Shown: positions 17,026 through 27,700, counted from the first letter of the stretch. The stretch: 64,000 bases of DNA from Starkeya sp. ORNL1 (GCF_012971745.1 NZ_CP048834.1:2170001-2234000); one strand, 5' to 3'. Notes: a model not told the origin generated them from the sequence alone. A program made the numbers and translations.

Positions 17026-18012
17026 CTATTCCCCCGGCAGCAGGTCCGCCACCGACGGCGCATGGCCGTAATGGGCGTGAAAGGCGCGCGAGAAGCTGGA
17101 ATAGCCCTCATAGCCGACGCGCCTCGCGACCTCGCTGATGGAGATCCGGCCGACGCGGAGCAGGCTCTGCGCCTCCTCCATCCGCAGCATATGGCCATAG
17201 GCGTGCGGGGTGAGGCCGAACACGTCGCGAAAGCCGCTGGTCAGCTCGTTGCGGTTCAGGCCGACCCGGAGCGCCAGTTGCTCGATGGTCGGCGGATTGC
17301 CGATCTCGCGCCGGTAGATATCCGCCGCAAGCTCGATCGCCTGGATTCTCGACCGCGCGCCGACGACGCGCGGCAGACCGCGCGAGGGCAGTGCGTGGAT
17401 CTGGGAGACGATGCCGCAGATGATCTCGATGGTCTTGGCGCCAATGAAGATGCCGCGCAGCGGCTCGGGATATTTGCAGGCGAGGATCTGGTCCACCAGC
17501 GCGATGCTTGCCGAAGACAGCGGCAGCTTCAGCGCGTCCGGCGTGCCGAGCCGCGACAGGAAGATCGGCCGGTAGGCTGGCGGGATAGGGTCGGCGTTCA
17601 GCCTGAAATGATCCAGCAGATGCTGGCGCTCGCAGACGATGAGCAGGCCGCGCAGCCGCGCGCCGGCCTGGGTATCGCTCACCGAGCGGGGCGTATTGCT
17701 GATCTGCACCATGTTCGGGTTCACCAGATCCATCCGGTCCCCGATCCAGCGATTATAGGCCCCCTTGATGGTGATCTGGATGCAGACGAGGTCGGCCCTG
17801 GCCATGGTGAGGCTGTAGGGCTGGGCGGCCTCGAAATTCATCACATGCAGCAGGGTGCATTCGTCGATGCGACGATAGCCGTGCTCCCTGGCCTTGAAGA
17901 TGTCGTCGACCGCGCCCAGCACCTCGCTGCTGCGGATCAGGCCGCCGGAACGAAGCCCGGAGCCGATGGCCCTGAAATCAAGCTCCAGCTTCTTCTGCAC
18001 GCGCGCGGTCAC
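17026..18012 (-). CDS. AraC family transcriptional regulator
   Basis: 328 aa from a GTG start (uncertain; another GTG lies 12 bases inside). The N-terminal ~200 residues resemble the AraC-binding-like domain of XylS/CbdR-type regulators; the C-terminal two helix-turn-helix units read PTIEQLALRVGLNRNELTSG and RISISEVARRVGYEGYSSFS followed by AFHAHYGHAPS, the AraC signature. Such proteins usually activate aromatic or organic-acid operons. It converges with the MHS transporter gene (9 bp apart) and diverges from another AraC gene at 18228. The 215-base divergent region contains GACGC-N10-GCGTC (18077-18096), a possible site. Confidence 0.9.
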   Translation of the reverse strand: MTARVQKKLELDFRAIGSGLRSGGLIRSSEVLGAVDDIFKAREHGYRRIDECTLLHVMNFEAAQPYSLTMARADLVCIQITIKGAYNRWIGDRMDLVNPNMVQISNTPRSVSDTQAGARLRGLLIVCERQHLLDHFRLNADPIPPAYRPIFLSRLGTPDALKLPLSSASIALVDQILACKYPEPLRGIFIGAKTIEIICGIVSQIHALPSRGLPRVVGARSRIQAIELAADIYRREIGNPPTIEQLALRVGLNRNELTSGFRDVFGLTPHAYGHMLRMEEAQSLLRVGRISISEVARRVGYEGYSSFSRAFHAHYGHAPSVADLLPGE

Positions 18013-18227
18013 CCATATGCACCGTACATGCCCTGAAAACCGCCACAGCGGCCCGTCCCGACAGGCGTGCCGGCGTGACGCCGCGAATATTGCGTCTTTT
18101 CACGCACTATATCCAGCTTTCACGGCCGGCTTTACCCGGGGCGCCCTCTGCCGGAGCTTGGCGGCGCGGCAAGGTCGATGGCTGGCCTTGCCGGCGGAGA
18201 ACAGCGTCTCCGCTCCGGATCGCGCCC

Positions 18228-19292
18228 ATGAATCAGATAGTTCATCGGGAATTCAGCAATACTCTCGTCGCCCAAGATACGTTCTTGCGCCCGATCGAAT
18301 TCACCACAGCCGGACTGCCGGCGCAGGATCAATTCGAGGCGTTCCGGGCCGCCCACGAAACCATCGTGGATATCTGCCCGGTCGATGGGGCGAATGAATC
18401 CTTTGCCGCTTCCCAGAAAATCTGGCCGCTCGACAAGCTGGTGCTCACCAGCACGATGCTGCCGCAGAAGGGCAATCCGATACGCTGGCGGCACTGGAAC
18501 CGGGCCGTTCTCGACCATTGGTACATCGTGCTGCCGTGCAGCTTCATCGTCGGGCGCGCGCTGCACCGGCAGCCGGCCGCCAGCGCGACCATCCACTCGC
18601 TGGCGCGTCCCCTTGAAGCCCAGGCGGATGATGACGGCGTCCTCAGCTTGTTCGTGCCGCGCGACCTGTTTCCGGGCGCCGAGCTCGACGCTCTGCTGGA
18701 CCTGCCGCTGGAGCGCGGCTCTGGATCGCTGCTGGCGGACTATCTGCTCGCCCTGAACCGGCGGCTGCCGCGCCTCGCGCAGTCCGAACTGGCGAGCGTC
18801 GTCGAAGCCACCCGATGCCTGATCGCGGCGTGCGCCAGCCCGTCGCGCGACCGGCTGGCAGCGGCGCGGGCCCCGATCGAGCTGACGCTGCTGGAGCGCG
18901 GGCGGCGGCTGATACGCCGCCGGCTGGCGGAGCCGGAACTCTCCCCGGAGATGATCTGCAAGGACCTCGGCGTCTCGCGCTCGCGCCTCTACCGGCTGTT
19001 CGAGCCGATCGGCGGCATCTCCCATTATGTCCGGCGCCAGCGGCTGCTCCAGGCGCGCCACGCGCTGCTGGACCCTTCCGATACGCGCTCCATCGTGAGG
19101 ATCGCCGAGCAATGGGGTTTCGTCGATGCCTCGACCTTCAGCCGGGCGTTCAGGCACGAATTCGGCTTCTCGCCCAAGGCGGCGCGCGAGGCCGGCCGGA
19201 CCGGAAACGGCTATCCGAATGGCGCAGAAGGATTGCACGCGCCACCAGAAATGCAGAGCCTTGCCGGCCTGCTGCGCAACCTCAGTGCCTGA
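18228..19292 (+). CDS. AraC family transcriptional regulator (paralogue of 29153-30193)
   Basis: 354 aa from the ATG at 18228. The C-terminal domain contains PEMICKDLGVSRSRLYRLFE (first HTH), ARHALLDPSDTRSIVRIAEQ, then DASTFSRAFRHEFGFSPKAA (second HTH/signature). The N-terminal domain (QFEAFRAAHETIVDIC) has the same layout as the AraC protein at 29153-30193, and both end with the same tail, L..LLR.LSA. The inducer and targets are unknown; as it is divergent from another AraC gene, mutual regulation is possible. Confidence 0.88.
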   Translation: MNQIVHREFSNTLVAQDTFLRPIEFTTAGLPAQDQFEAFRAAHETIVDICPVDGANESFAASQKIWPLDKLVLTSTMLPQKGNPIRWRHWNRAVLDHWYIVLPCSFIVGRALHRQPAASATIHSLARPLEAQADDDGVLSLFVPRDLFPGAELDALLDLPLERGSGSLLADYLLALNRRLPRLAQSELASVVEATRCLIAACASPSRDRLAAARAPIELTLLERGRRLIRRRLAEPELSPEMICKDLGVSRSRLYRLFEPIGGISHYVRRQRLLQARHALLDPSDTRSIVRIAEQWGFVDASTFSRAFRHEFGFSPKAAREAGRTGNGYPNGAEGLHAPPEMQSLAGLLRNLSA

Positions 19293-19510
19293 TGCACACG
19301 CGCGGCCTTGACGATCCGGAACACCCGCCGGCAGCGTTGGAACGCTGTGCCTATGTCTGGGATTCTCCGGCAATTATTTACAGAGGAACTTTAGAAAACC
19401 TTCATCTTCAATTGTAACGCCTCGCGTAACCGGCACGATGCTATTGGCAAGCCGGCAACCGCCCCCTAATACTTCGCGCCGAGGGCACAACAAGACTTGA
19501 GGTGGCGTGC

Positions 19511-20869
19511 ATGTTCAATGCGAAGAACAGAAGTGGAATCCCCATCTGGGCAGGAAACTGGTCGCGCATCGCCGTGACCGCCGTGCTCGGCTGGTCGACG
19601 ACGATCTATCCGGTGCTGGCGCAGACCCCGCCGGCGGCGACCGAGCAGCCGGCGCCCGCGCCACGCGAACTGCCGACGCCGCCGAGCAATGCCGCGGCCG
19701 CGAGCGCCGCCGCCCAGGCGACCGACGAGACCTACACGCTCTCCGAGCTCGAATATCTGCTCGGCCCGATCGCGCTGTTTCCCGACACGCTGCTGGCGCT
19801 GGTCTTCCCGGCCGCGGCGCAGCCCGACCAGATCCTCGATGCCGCCAAATGGCTCGACGACAATGCCGAGGCGGTGAAGAACAGCGACTTCAGCGGCGTG
19901 GACGGCAAGGGCTGGGATACTTCGGTGCAGGCGCTGACGCGCTTTCCCGACGTGATCCAGATGCTGGCCGGTCATCTGGACTGGACCGAGTCACTCGGCG
20001 CCGCCTTCAATCTGCAGCCCGACGACGTCGCCACGGCGATCCAGCTGCTGCGTGCGCAGGCCGAGAAGGTCGGCAACCTCAAGACCACCGAGCAGCAGGT
20101 GGTGAGCGCACGCGAAGAGGGCGGCAAGCGGACGATCTACATCGCCCCGGCCAATCCCGAGCGCATCTATGTGCCGACCTATGATTCCTCCACCGTGTTC
20201 ACCACCGCGGCGGTCGGCGCGCTGGCCTTCACCACCGGCGTCCTGGTCGGCTCGTCCTGGAATAATCGCTGGGGCTGGAACAACCGCAGCTGGAACACGG
20301 TGTGGGTCTATCGTCCCGGCTGGCACCGCCCGCCGAACTGGCACCGCCCGCCGCCGCACCGCCCGCCGGGCTCGTGGCGCCCCGACCGTCCGAACCGTCC
20401 CGGCCGCCCGGATCGTCCGAACCGCCCCGGCCGTCCCGATCGTCCGGGCGTGCGCCCCGACCGTCCCGGCGATCGCCCCGGCCTGCGGCCCGACCGTCCC
20501 GGCGTGAGGCCCGAGCGTCCCGGCCGTCCGGATCGTCCCGGCGTGCGCCCGGACCGTCCCGGCACCCGGCCCGAGCGGCCCAATGTGCGGCCGGATCGTC
20601 CGAATGCTCGGCCGGAGCGTCCCGGCAACACCAACCGGCCCAACGCCAATCGGCCGAACAATAACCGGCCGAACGCAAACCGCCCGAGCAACAACCGGCC
20701 TAACGCGAACCGGCCGAGCAATCGCCCGAACGCCAACCGCCAGCAGGCGCGGCCCTCGCGCCAGCAGGCAAGGCCGCGCCAGAACGTCCAGCGTTCGCCA
20801 CAGCGCGCCCGCTCGGGTAACAATAATGCCCGGCGGCCGCAGCAGAACGTGCCGCGCCGCAACCGCTGA
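19511..20869 (+). CDS. DUF3300 domain-containing envelope protein with Arg/Pro-rich repeat tail
   Basis: 452 aa from ATG 19511 with GAGG upstream (an in-frame GTG lies 9 bases earlier). A signal peptide ends near YPVLAQTPPA, a Pro/Ala linker follows, and residues ~75-240 contain the DUF3300 block YTLSELEYLLGPIALFPDTL ... DNAEAVKNSDF. From about residue 270 it turns into a basic low-complexity tail: WHRPPNWHRPP, then many RPDRPG/RPGRPDRP units, then NRPNANRP units. The tail is encoded by tandem DNA repeats (about 20320-20760). The function of DUF3300 is unknown; a basic Pro-rich tail may bind polyanions or peptidoglycan (inference). A hairpin terminator follows. Confidence 0.88.
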   Translation: MFNAKNRSGIPIWAGNWSRIAVTAVLGWSTTIYPVLAQTPPAATEQPAPAPRELPTPPSNAAAASAAAQATDETYTLSELEYLLGPIALFPDTLLALVFPAAAQPDQILDAAKWLDDNAEAVKNSDFSGVDGKGWDTSVQALTRFPDVIQMLAGHLDWTESLGAAFNLQPDDVATAIQLLRAQAEKVGNLKTTEQQVVSAREEGGKRTIYIAPANPERIYVPTYDSSTVFTTAAVGALAFTTGVLVGSSWNNRWGWNNRSWNTVWVYRPGWHRPPNWHRPPPHRPPGSWRPDRPNRPGRPDRPNRPGRPDRPGVRPDRPGDRPGLRPDRPGVRPERPGRPDRPGVRPDRPGTRPERPNVRPDRPNARPERPGNTNRPNANRPNNNRPNANRPSNNRPNANRPSNRPNANRQQARPSRQQARPRQNVQRSPQRARSGNNNARRPQQNVPRRNR

Positions 20870-20907
20870 AGCCGGCGGTCCGCGCACGTGGTTCGAAAGA
20901 GAGGATG

Positions 20908-20940
20908 GCGCACCCGCCCAACGGCGGGTGCGCATTCCTT
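20908..20940 (+). terminator. Intrinsic terminator-like hairpin after the DUF3300 gene
   Basis: GCGCACCCGCC (20908-20918), loop CAAC, GGCGGGTGCGC (20923-20933): an 11-bp perfect GC stem followed by ATTCCTTTG. The T-run is weak, but position 39 bases after the stop and stem strength fit a terminator. Confidence 0.6.
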
Positions 20941-20955
20941 TGAGGGCAGGGCATC

Positions 20956-21624
20956 ATGCTATCGACCGACAGCTCGCTCCTGATGTTCATGGCGCTGTTC
21001 GCGCTCTACAGTCCCCTCGCCGCACTCTCCGCCTATCTGCCGATCATCGGGCGCTTTCCCCCGCGCGACCAGCTTCGGCTGGCCTTCGGGCTGTTCATCA
21101 ATGTGTCGGTCTTCATCCTCCTCGCGGTGTGGATCGGCGAGCCGCTGCTCGGGCTGCTCGGCGTCACCACCGCCTCGCTCTCGGTCACCGGCGGCATCGC
21201 GCTGCTCTATGCCGGCATCCCGATGATGCAGGGGCACAATGAGAATGCGCACCCGCCGGCGCCGGTGAGCGACGAGCCCTCGCCCGACACCGAGCAGGAA
21301 GACTGGCACTCGGTGCTGTTCACCCCGATCACCTTCCCGCTCACGATTGGCGGCACCTCGTTCGGGCTGATCGTCGCCTTTGCCGCCTCGGCGGAGGGCG
21401 TGGTCGAGAATGCCGATCTCACCGTCGCCGGCATCGCCTATGCCGCGGTCACCGGCATCACCGTCTATGCCGCCGGCCGGGTGAACCGCTGGGTCTCCGA
21501 CAAGGCCCGCATGGTGCTCTCGCGCGTCGCCGGCATCCTGCTCACTGCCATCGCGGTGTCGCTGGTCATCAATGGCGGCACCCGCCTCGTGGTGGAAACG
21601 CTGCAAAGCCTTAACAAGATGTGA
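20956..21624 (+). CDS. MarC family integral membrane protein
   Basis: 222 aa with six hydrophobic segments. The first helix ends LYSPLAALSAYLPIIGR; the middle loop is long and acidic (about residues 95-120); TFPLTIGGTSFGLIVAF corresponds to the conserved P..GPG block of MarC and RVAGILLTAIAVSLVINGG to the conserved last helix. The family is widespread in the inner membrane and has no agreed function, despite its name (multiple antibiotic resistance). The ATG is preceded by AGGGCAGGG. Confidence 0.82.
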   Translation: MLSTDSSLLMFMALFALYSPLAALSAYLPIIGRFPPRDQLRLAFGLFINVSVFILLAVWIGEPLLGLLGVTTASLSVTGGIALLYAGIPMMQGHNENAHPPAPVSDEPSPDTEQEDWHSVLFTPITFPLTIGGTSFGLIVAFAASAEGVVENADLTVAGIAYAAVTGITVYAAGRVNRWVSDKARMVLSRVAGILLTAIAVSLVINGGTRLVVETLQSLNKM

Positions 21625-21693
21625 TGCCGCCGCCGGCGCGGTATCGTCGTGGCAACCCAGCCGGCTATCATTCAGGGAAACGAACGGAAAACA

Positions 21694-22719
21694 ATGAGCG
21701 AGCGCGCCAACCGCATCCTGCTGGGCATCTGCACGGCTATCCTCGTGGCCGGGGCGCTCTATCTCGCGCGCTCGGTGGTGGCGCCGGTGGCGTTCGCGCT
21801 GTTCGTCATCGCCCTGGTCTGGCCGCTGCAATCGCGGCTGCAGGCGCGCATGGCCAAGCTGCCGGCGATGGCGATCACGCTCGTCCTCACCATCCTCGTC
21901 ATCGTCGCGCTCGGCTACATGATCGTGTGGGGCTTCAGCCAGGCCGGGCACTGGCTGATCGTCAATGCCGGCCGCTTCCAGGCGCTCTATATCGAGGCCG
22001 CGGCGTGGCTCGAAGGACACGGGCTCTATTCCGCCGGCACGCTGGCCGAGACCTTCAATGTCAGCTGGCTGATCCGCGTCTTCCAGGGGCTAGCCGCGCG
22101 GCTCAACGGCACGATCGGCTTCGCGGTGGTGACGCTGATCTTCGTCATGCTCGGCCTGCTGGAAACCGGCATCATGCAGGCCAAGCTGGCAAGCGAGGCC
22201 GGCGAGACCGGGCGCCAATTGCTGCGCGCCAGCGCCGCCACCGCGGTGAAGTTCCGCAAATACATGGTGGTGCGCACCATCATGAGCGTGCTCACCGGCC
22301 TCGCCATCTGGGCCTTCAGCGCCGCGCTCGGGCTGGAACTGGCGCTCGCCTTCGGCGTCATCGCCTTCGCGCTGAACTACATCCCCTTCATCGGGCCGCT
22401 GGTATCGACGCTGCTGCCGACCTTCTTCGCGCTGGCGCAATTCGGCTCATGGCAGCTGGCGGTGGTGGTGTTCCTCGCCATGAACGTGATCCAGTTCTTC
22501 AGCGGCTCCTATATCGAGCCGCGCGTCGCCGGCAAGGCGCTCGCCATGTCGCCCTTCCTGGTGCTGCTGTCGGTGTTCTTCTGGGCCTTCATGTGGGGCA
22601 TTGCCGGCGCCTTCATCGGCGTGCCGCTGGTGATCGCCGGGCTCACCTTCTGCGCCGAGAACGAGAATACACGCTGGATCGCGCGGCTGTTGTCCGGGCG
22701 CGAAGAGGTGGTGGCCTGA
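21694..22719 (+). CDS. AI-2E family transporter (PerM/YhhT-like)
   Basis: 341 aa from ATG 21694; an in-frame GTG at 21649 would add 15 residues. It has about seven or eight transmembrane helices, with the family segment NYIPFIGPLVSTLLPTFFAL and the SGSYIEPRVAGKALAMSP block near the end. Members include the AI-2 exporter TqsA and sodium/proton antiporters, so the substrate is open. One base separates its stop from the next start, suggesting co-transcription with the alpha/beta hydrolase. Confidence 0.88.
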   Translation: MSERANRILLGICTAILVAGALYLARSVVAPVAFALFVIALVWPLQSRLQARMAKLPAMAITLVLTILVIVALGYMIVWGFSQAGHWLIVNAGRFQALYIEAAAWLEGHGLYSAGTLAETFNVSWLIRVFQGLAARLNGTIGFAVVTLIFVMLGLLETGIMQAKLASEAGETGRQLLRASAATAVKFRKYMVVRTIMSVLTGLAIWAFSAALGLELALAFGVIAFALNYIPFIGPLVSTLLPTFFALAQFGSWQLAVVVFLAMNVIQFFSGSYIEPRVAGKALAMSPFLVLLSVFFWAFMWGIAGAFIGVPLVIAGLTFCAENENTRWIARLLSGREEVVA

Positions 22720-22720
22720 C

Positions 22721-24175
22721 ATGCTGGCGCGCACACGCAAGATCGCGAAATGGACCGGCGTGGTGGTGGTGCTCGCCGCCGTCGCCTTCCTCGGCACCCG
22801 CATCTGGTTCTCGCAGCGCGGTGCGCCGCTGGAGCCCTGGCACACCTTCGTGCCGGAGGAGATGAGCGTCGCGGAAATGGATAAGTCCGACTGGGGCGGC
22901 TATCTCGCCCACGAGGACAGGCTGTTCCAGGATGTCACCCGCGAGGTGGTGCAGAAGCTGCCCGAGGATGAGCGCATCCCCTCGAACCGCTATTTCTCCG
23001 GCAGCATCGTCTATCCCCCTGCGCTCACCCATGACTGGAACCGCTCCTATGAGCTGGCCCCAGGCGGGGCGCCGGCCGGTGCGGTGGTGCTGCTGCACGG
23101 GCTGACGGATTCGCCCTACAGCCTGCGCCATGTCGCGCAGCGCTATGCCGAGGCCGGCTATCTCGTTGTGGCGATCCGCCTGCCCGGCCATGGCACGGTG
23201 CCGGCCGGCCTCACCGAGGTGGAGTGGGAGGACTGGCTGGCGGCGACGCGGCTCGCGGTGCGCGAGGCGGCGGCCCGTGCGCCGGGCAAGCCGCTGGAGA
23301 TCGTCGGCTTCTCCAATGGCGGCGCGCTGGCGTTGAAATATGCGCTCGATGCGCTCGACGACGCCAAGCTCGCGCGCCCGAGCCGGCTGGTGCTGATCTC
23401 GCCGATGATCGGCATCACCCGCTTCGCCCGCTTTGCCGGCCTCGCCGCGCTGCCGGCCTTCCTGCCCGCATTTGCGAAGGCGGCGTGGCTGGGCGTGATC
23501 CCGGAGTTCAATCCGTTCAAATATAACAGCTTCCCGGTGAACGGGGCGGTGCAGTCGCATCGGTTGACGCAGGCGCTGCAAGCCACCATCGCCAGCCATG
23601 CGGCGGCCGGCAAGCTCGGCGACCTGCCGCCAGCGCTGACCTTCCAGTCGGTGATGGACTTCACCGTCTCGACGCGCGCGATCATTACCGCCTTCTACGG
23701 GCTGCTGCCGGCCAATGGCAGCGAACTGGTGCTGTTCGACATCAACCGCAACACCAAGCTCGGGCCGCTGCTGCGCGCCACCACCTATTCGGCGCTGATG
23801 CGGCTGCTGCCGGCGACACCGCGCAACTTCCGCACCGCGATCATCACCAATGATGCCGGGAATGCCGAGGTGGTGGAGCGGACGATTCCCGCCGGCGGCA
23901 CCGAGGAGACCACGCGCCCGCTCGGCCTGACCTACCCGATCGACGTCTATTCGCTGTCCCACGTCGCCCTGCCGTTCCCGCCGAGCGATGCGCTCTACGG
24001 CTCGGATCCCGATCCGAAGGAGAATTTCGGGCTGCAGTTGGGGGCGATGGCGGTGCGCGGCGAGCGCGGCGCGCTGATCGTCAATCTCGACGCGCTGGTG
24101 CGCATGTCGTCGAACCCGTTCTACCCCTACATGATCGATCGGATCGGGGAAGGCATCGGGACGGCAAGGAAGTAG
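22721..24175 (+). CDS. Membrane-anchored alpha/beta hydrolase
   Basis: 484 aa. One N-terminal hydrophobic helix (about residues 8-27) suggests inner-membrane anchoring with a periplasmic domain. VVLLHGLTDSPYSLRH is the oxyanion-hole segment, RLPGHG follows, and the nucleophile elbow is GFSNGG. A late His is in SLSHVALPFPP. The family contains carboxylesterases and lipases acting on ester bonds; the closest groups are serine aminopeptidase S33/monoacylglycerol-lipase-like enzymes. It is coupled to the upstream AI-2E gene (1-bp gap). Confidence 0.8.
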   Translation: MLARTRKIAKWTGVVVVLAAVAFLGTRIWFSQRGAPLEPWHTFVPEEMSVAEMDKSDWGGYLAHEDRLFQDVTREVVQKLPEDERIPSNRYFSGSIVYPPALTHDWNRSYELAPGGAPAGAVVLLHGLTDSPYSLRHVAQRYAEAGYLVVAIRLPGHGTVPAGLTEVEWEDWLAATRLAVREAAARAPGKPLEIVGFSNGGALALKYALDALDDAKLARPSRLVLISPMIGITRFARFAGLAALPAFLPAFAKAAWLGVIPEFNPFKYNSFPVNGAVQSHRLTQALQATIASHAAAGKLGDLPPALTFQSVMDFTVSTRAIITAFYGLLPANGSELVLFDINRNTKLGPLLRATTYSALMRLLPATPRNFRTAIITNDAGNAEVVERTIPAGGTEETTRPLGLTYPIDVYSLSHVALPFPPSDALYGSDPDPKENFGLQLGAMAVRGERGALIVNLDALVRMSSNPFYPYMIDRIGEGIGTARK

Positions 24176-24185
24176 GCGGGCTGCG

Positions 24186-24290
24186 TGCTTCGAGGCCGCC
24201 TTGCAGGCGGCACCTCAGCATGACGTAGCTTCATCTCCAGAAGATCCACGTCATCCTGAGGTGCCCGGCAAAGCCGGGCCTCGAAGGATG
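24186..24290. repeat. Intergenic palindromic repeat, family 1
   Basis: Inverted arms TGCTTCGAGGCCGCC...CACCTCAGCATGACG and CGTCATCCTGAGGTGCCCGG...GGGCCTCGAAGGATG. It lies between two convergent genes and may serve as a bidirectional terminator. Confidence 0.82.
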
Positions 24291-24307
24291 CTTAAGCAGA
24301 GCGCCGC

Positions 24308-24589
24308 TCAGCAGCGGACGCGGATGCGGTTGCCGTAACGGTCGCGGGCGATGTTGCCGTAGCGGTCGCGAGCCCAGCATTCGCGCGGTGCCACGGCTGC
24401 GCCGACCAGCGCACCGGTGCCGGCGCCGATCGCCGCGCCCCAGGCCGCGCCGGTGCCGCCGCCTGCCGCAGCGCCGATCACCGCGCCGGTGCCGCCGCCG
24501 ATGAGCGCGCCGGTGCCGGCATAGCGCTGCGTGGTGGTGCAGCCGGCAAGGGCGAGGCCCAGTACGGCGACGGTTACGATCTTACGCAT
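24308..24589 (-). CDS. Glycine-zipper lipoprotein
   Basis: 93 aa from ATG 24589 (GGGAG at 7 bases). The N-terminus MRKIVTVAVLGLALAGC is a lipoprotein signal with lipobox LAGC. The middle consists of GALIGGGTGAVIGAAAGGGT type Gly-zipper repeats, followed by a short tail with two RDRYGN units. Such small outer-membrane lipoproteins (17-kDa antigen/SlyB/YMGG-like) help envelope integrity; the exact function is unknown. Confidence 0.82.
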   Translation of the reverse strand: MRKIVTVAVLGLALAGCTTTQRYAGTGALIGGGTGAVIGAAAGGGTGAAWGAAIGAGTGALVGAAVAPRECWARDRYGNIARDRYGNRIRVRC

Positions 24590-24729
24590 ATTCAATCTCC
24601 CTGTTGTTCTCTTGTCCGGCACGTCAAGCAAAGGGACGAATGTCCGCGCCCTCGGTGGTCATATTTTCACAGGAAACATAACACCCGATAAAATAGAAGC
24701 TAAAATTCTAAGTATAGCCAGCGAACGAC

Positions 24730-27700
24730 TTAAACCGTCGCCGCCGGTTTCTCGCGTCCGGCGGTGGCGACATAGAGCGCCGGCAGGAAGATCAGCGTCA
24801 GCAGCGTCGCCACCAGCAGGCCGCCCATGATGGCGAAGGCCATCGGTCCCCAGAACACGGTGGGCGCGATCGGGATCATGCCGAGCACCGTGGAGACCGC
24901 GGTGAGCATGATCGGCCGGAAGCGGGCGCTGGAGGCATCGATCACCGCCTCGCGCACGCTCTTGCCGGCGGCGCGTTCGGCCTCGATCTGGCCGATCAGG
25001 ATCACCGCGTTCTTGATGATCATGCCGAGCAGCGCAAGGATGCCGAGGATGGCGACGAAGCCGAGCGGGCGGTTCGACAGCAGCAGCGCCATCACCACGC
25101 CGATCAGCCCGAGCGGACCGACGCTGAGCACCAGGAACAAGAGCTTGAAGCTGCGCAATTGCGCCATCAGCACGGTGAACATGATCAGCAGCATCAGGGG
25201 CACCACGGCGATCACCGAGGCCTGCGACTTGGCGCTTTCCTCCACCGTGCCGCCGGTAGCGATGGAATAGCCGGCCGGCAGCGTGGCGTTGAGCTTGGCG
25301 ATCTCCGGATCCAGCGCCCGCACCACGGTCTCGGGCAGTTCGCCCGGCACCACGTCGGCCTGCACGGTCAGCGTCGGCACGCGGTCGCGGCGCCAGACCA
25401 GCGGATAGGTCTGGGCATATTCGAAGCTGGCGAACTGGCTGAGCGGCACAGTGCGCCCGCCGGCCACCGGCACCTGCACATTGCGCAGCGTGTCGAGCGA
25501 GACGCGCTGCTCGTCGGTGGCGCGCAGCACCACATCGACCAGATAGATGTCGTCGCGCACCTGCGTCACCGCGGCGCCGGAAATGATGGTGTTCAGCACG
25601 CCGGCAATGGATTGCGAGGACAGGCCGAGCAGGCGCGCCTGGTCCTGGTCGACCCGGATGCGCAGCTCGCGCGCCGGCTCGATCCAGTCATAGTTCACCT
25701 TCACCGTCTTGGGGTCCGCCGCCATTACCTCGGCGAGCTTGAAGGCGATGTCGCGCACCTGCGCGAGTTCGGGCCCGCTGACGCGGTACTGGATCGGCCA
25801 GCCCACCGGCGGGCCGAGTTCGAGCGGATAGACCCGGCTGACCACGCTCGGGAATTCCTCGGCCAGCACCTTCTCCAGCTTGGCGTGCAGCCGGTTGCGG
25901 GCGGCGACGTCCTTCGCCACCACCACCGACTGCGAGAAGAAGTCATTCGGCAGCTGGGCGTTGAGCGGCAGATAGAAGCGGATGGCGCCGCGCCCGACAT
26001 AGGAGCTCCAGCGCGCCACGTCCGGGTCGTCCTTCAGCACCGCATCAAGCCGTCTGGCGGCAGTCTCGGTGGCGTAGATCGAGGCGTTCTGCGGCAGGCT
26101 GAGATCGACCAGCAATTCCGGACGGTCGGACGAGGGAAAGAATTGCCTGGGGATCAGGGGAAGCGCGAGGATCGACAGCACGAACAGGCCGAGCGTGACC
26201 GGAATGGTGATCCAGCGCGCCGTCAGCGCCAGCGAGAGGAAGCCGCGATAGGTACGCTCGACGAAGCCCGGCGCCTTCGGCGCGGTGTCCTTCGGCGGCT
26301 TGAGGATGGCAAGGCCGAGCAGCGGGGCGAAGATCACCGCGACGAACCAGGAGACGATCAGCGCGATCGACACCACCGCGAACAGCGAGAAAGTGTATTC
26401 GCCGGCCGAGCTGGCGGCGAAGCCGATCGGCACGAAGCCGGCCATGGTGACCAGCGTGCCCGCCAGCATGGCGAAGGCATAGGTCTTGAAGGCGTAGGTC
26501 GCCGCCACCTCCTTGCTCTCGCCGAGCGCGAGGCGGTTGATGGTGGCGTCCGTCGTGGTCATGGCGTCGTCGACCATCAGCGCCAAGGCGATGATGAGCG
26601 CGCCGAGCGAGATGCGCTGCATGTCGATGCCGGCGAGCTGCATCATCGCGAACACGATCGCGAGCGTCAGCGGGATCGACAGCGCGACGACGAGGCCGGG
26701 CCGCACGCCGAGCGCGATGAAGCTCACGGCGAGGATGATGGCGATGGCCTGCCAGAGCGATTCCATGAACTCGCCGATGGCGCTGTTCACCGTCACCGCC
26801 TGGTCGGCGACGAGATGCGGCTCGATGCCGAGCGGCAGCTCCGCCTTGATCTGCGCCATCGCCCTGTCGATGTTGCGGCCAAGGGTCAGGATGTCGCCGC
26901 CCTCGCGCATCGCGATGGCCAGGCCGATGGCCGGTTCGCCATTGGTGCGGAACAGCGGCTGCGGCGGATCGGCGAAGCCGCGGCGCACGGTGGCGATGTC
27001 GGCGAGGCGGAGCATGCGCCCGCCGACGACGAAATTGATGTTGCGTATGTCGTCTTCCGAGGCGAAGGAGCCGGAGACCTGGAGCGCCAGCTTCTCGTCG
27101 CCGGTCTGGATGGTGCCGGCTGGCTGCACCACGTTCTGGGTCTGCAGGGCGGCGATCAGCGCCGAGCGGTCGATGCCGAGATTGGCGAGGTCCTGCATCG
27201 AGAATTCGACGAAGATGCGCTCGTCCTGCGCACCCAGTATCTCGATCTTCGAGACGTCCGGCACGTGCAGCAGCTTGGAACGGGCGGCCTCGACATAGTC
27301 GCGCAACTGGCGATGGCTGAAGCCGTCGGCGGTGAAGCCGTAGATCAGGCCGAAGGTGTCGCCGAACTCGTCATTGAAACCGGGCCCGACCACGCCGGCG
27401 GGGAGCGTGTGGCGCATGTCGCCGATGCTCTTGCGGACGTGGTACCAGATGTCCGGCACCTCGGCGGCGGTGGTGGCGCCCTGCAGGTTGACAAAGATGG
27501 TGGTGATGCCGGCGCGGGTGTAGCTGCGCAGGAAGTCGAGCTTCGGCGTCTCCTGCAACGTGCGCTCGAGCCGCTCGGTGACCTGCGTGAGGGTGTCCTC
27601 GACGCCGGCGCCGGGCCATGCCGCCTGCACCACCATGGTCTTGATGATGAAGGACGGGTCCTCGCTGCGGCCGAGCCGCATGAAGGAGAACGCCCCCGCC

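Noticed and set aside
20380..20760. Tandem short repeats that could look like a CRISPR array
   Set aside because: The repeats keep the reading frame of the DUF3300 protein, have no unique spacers of constant length, and no cas gene is nearby.
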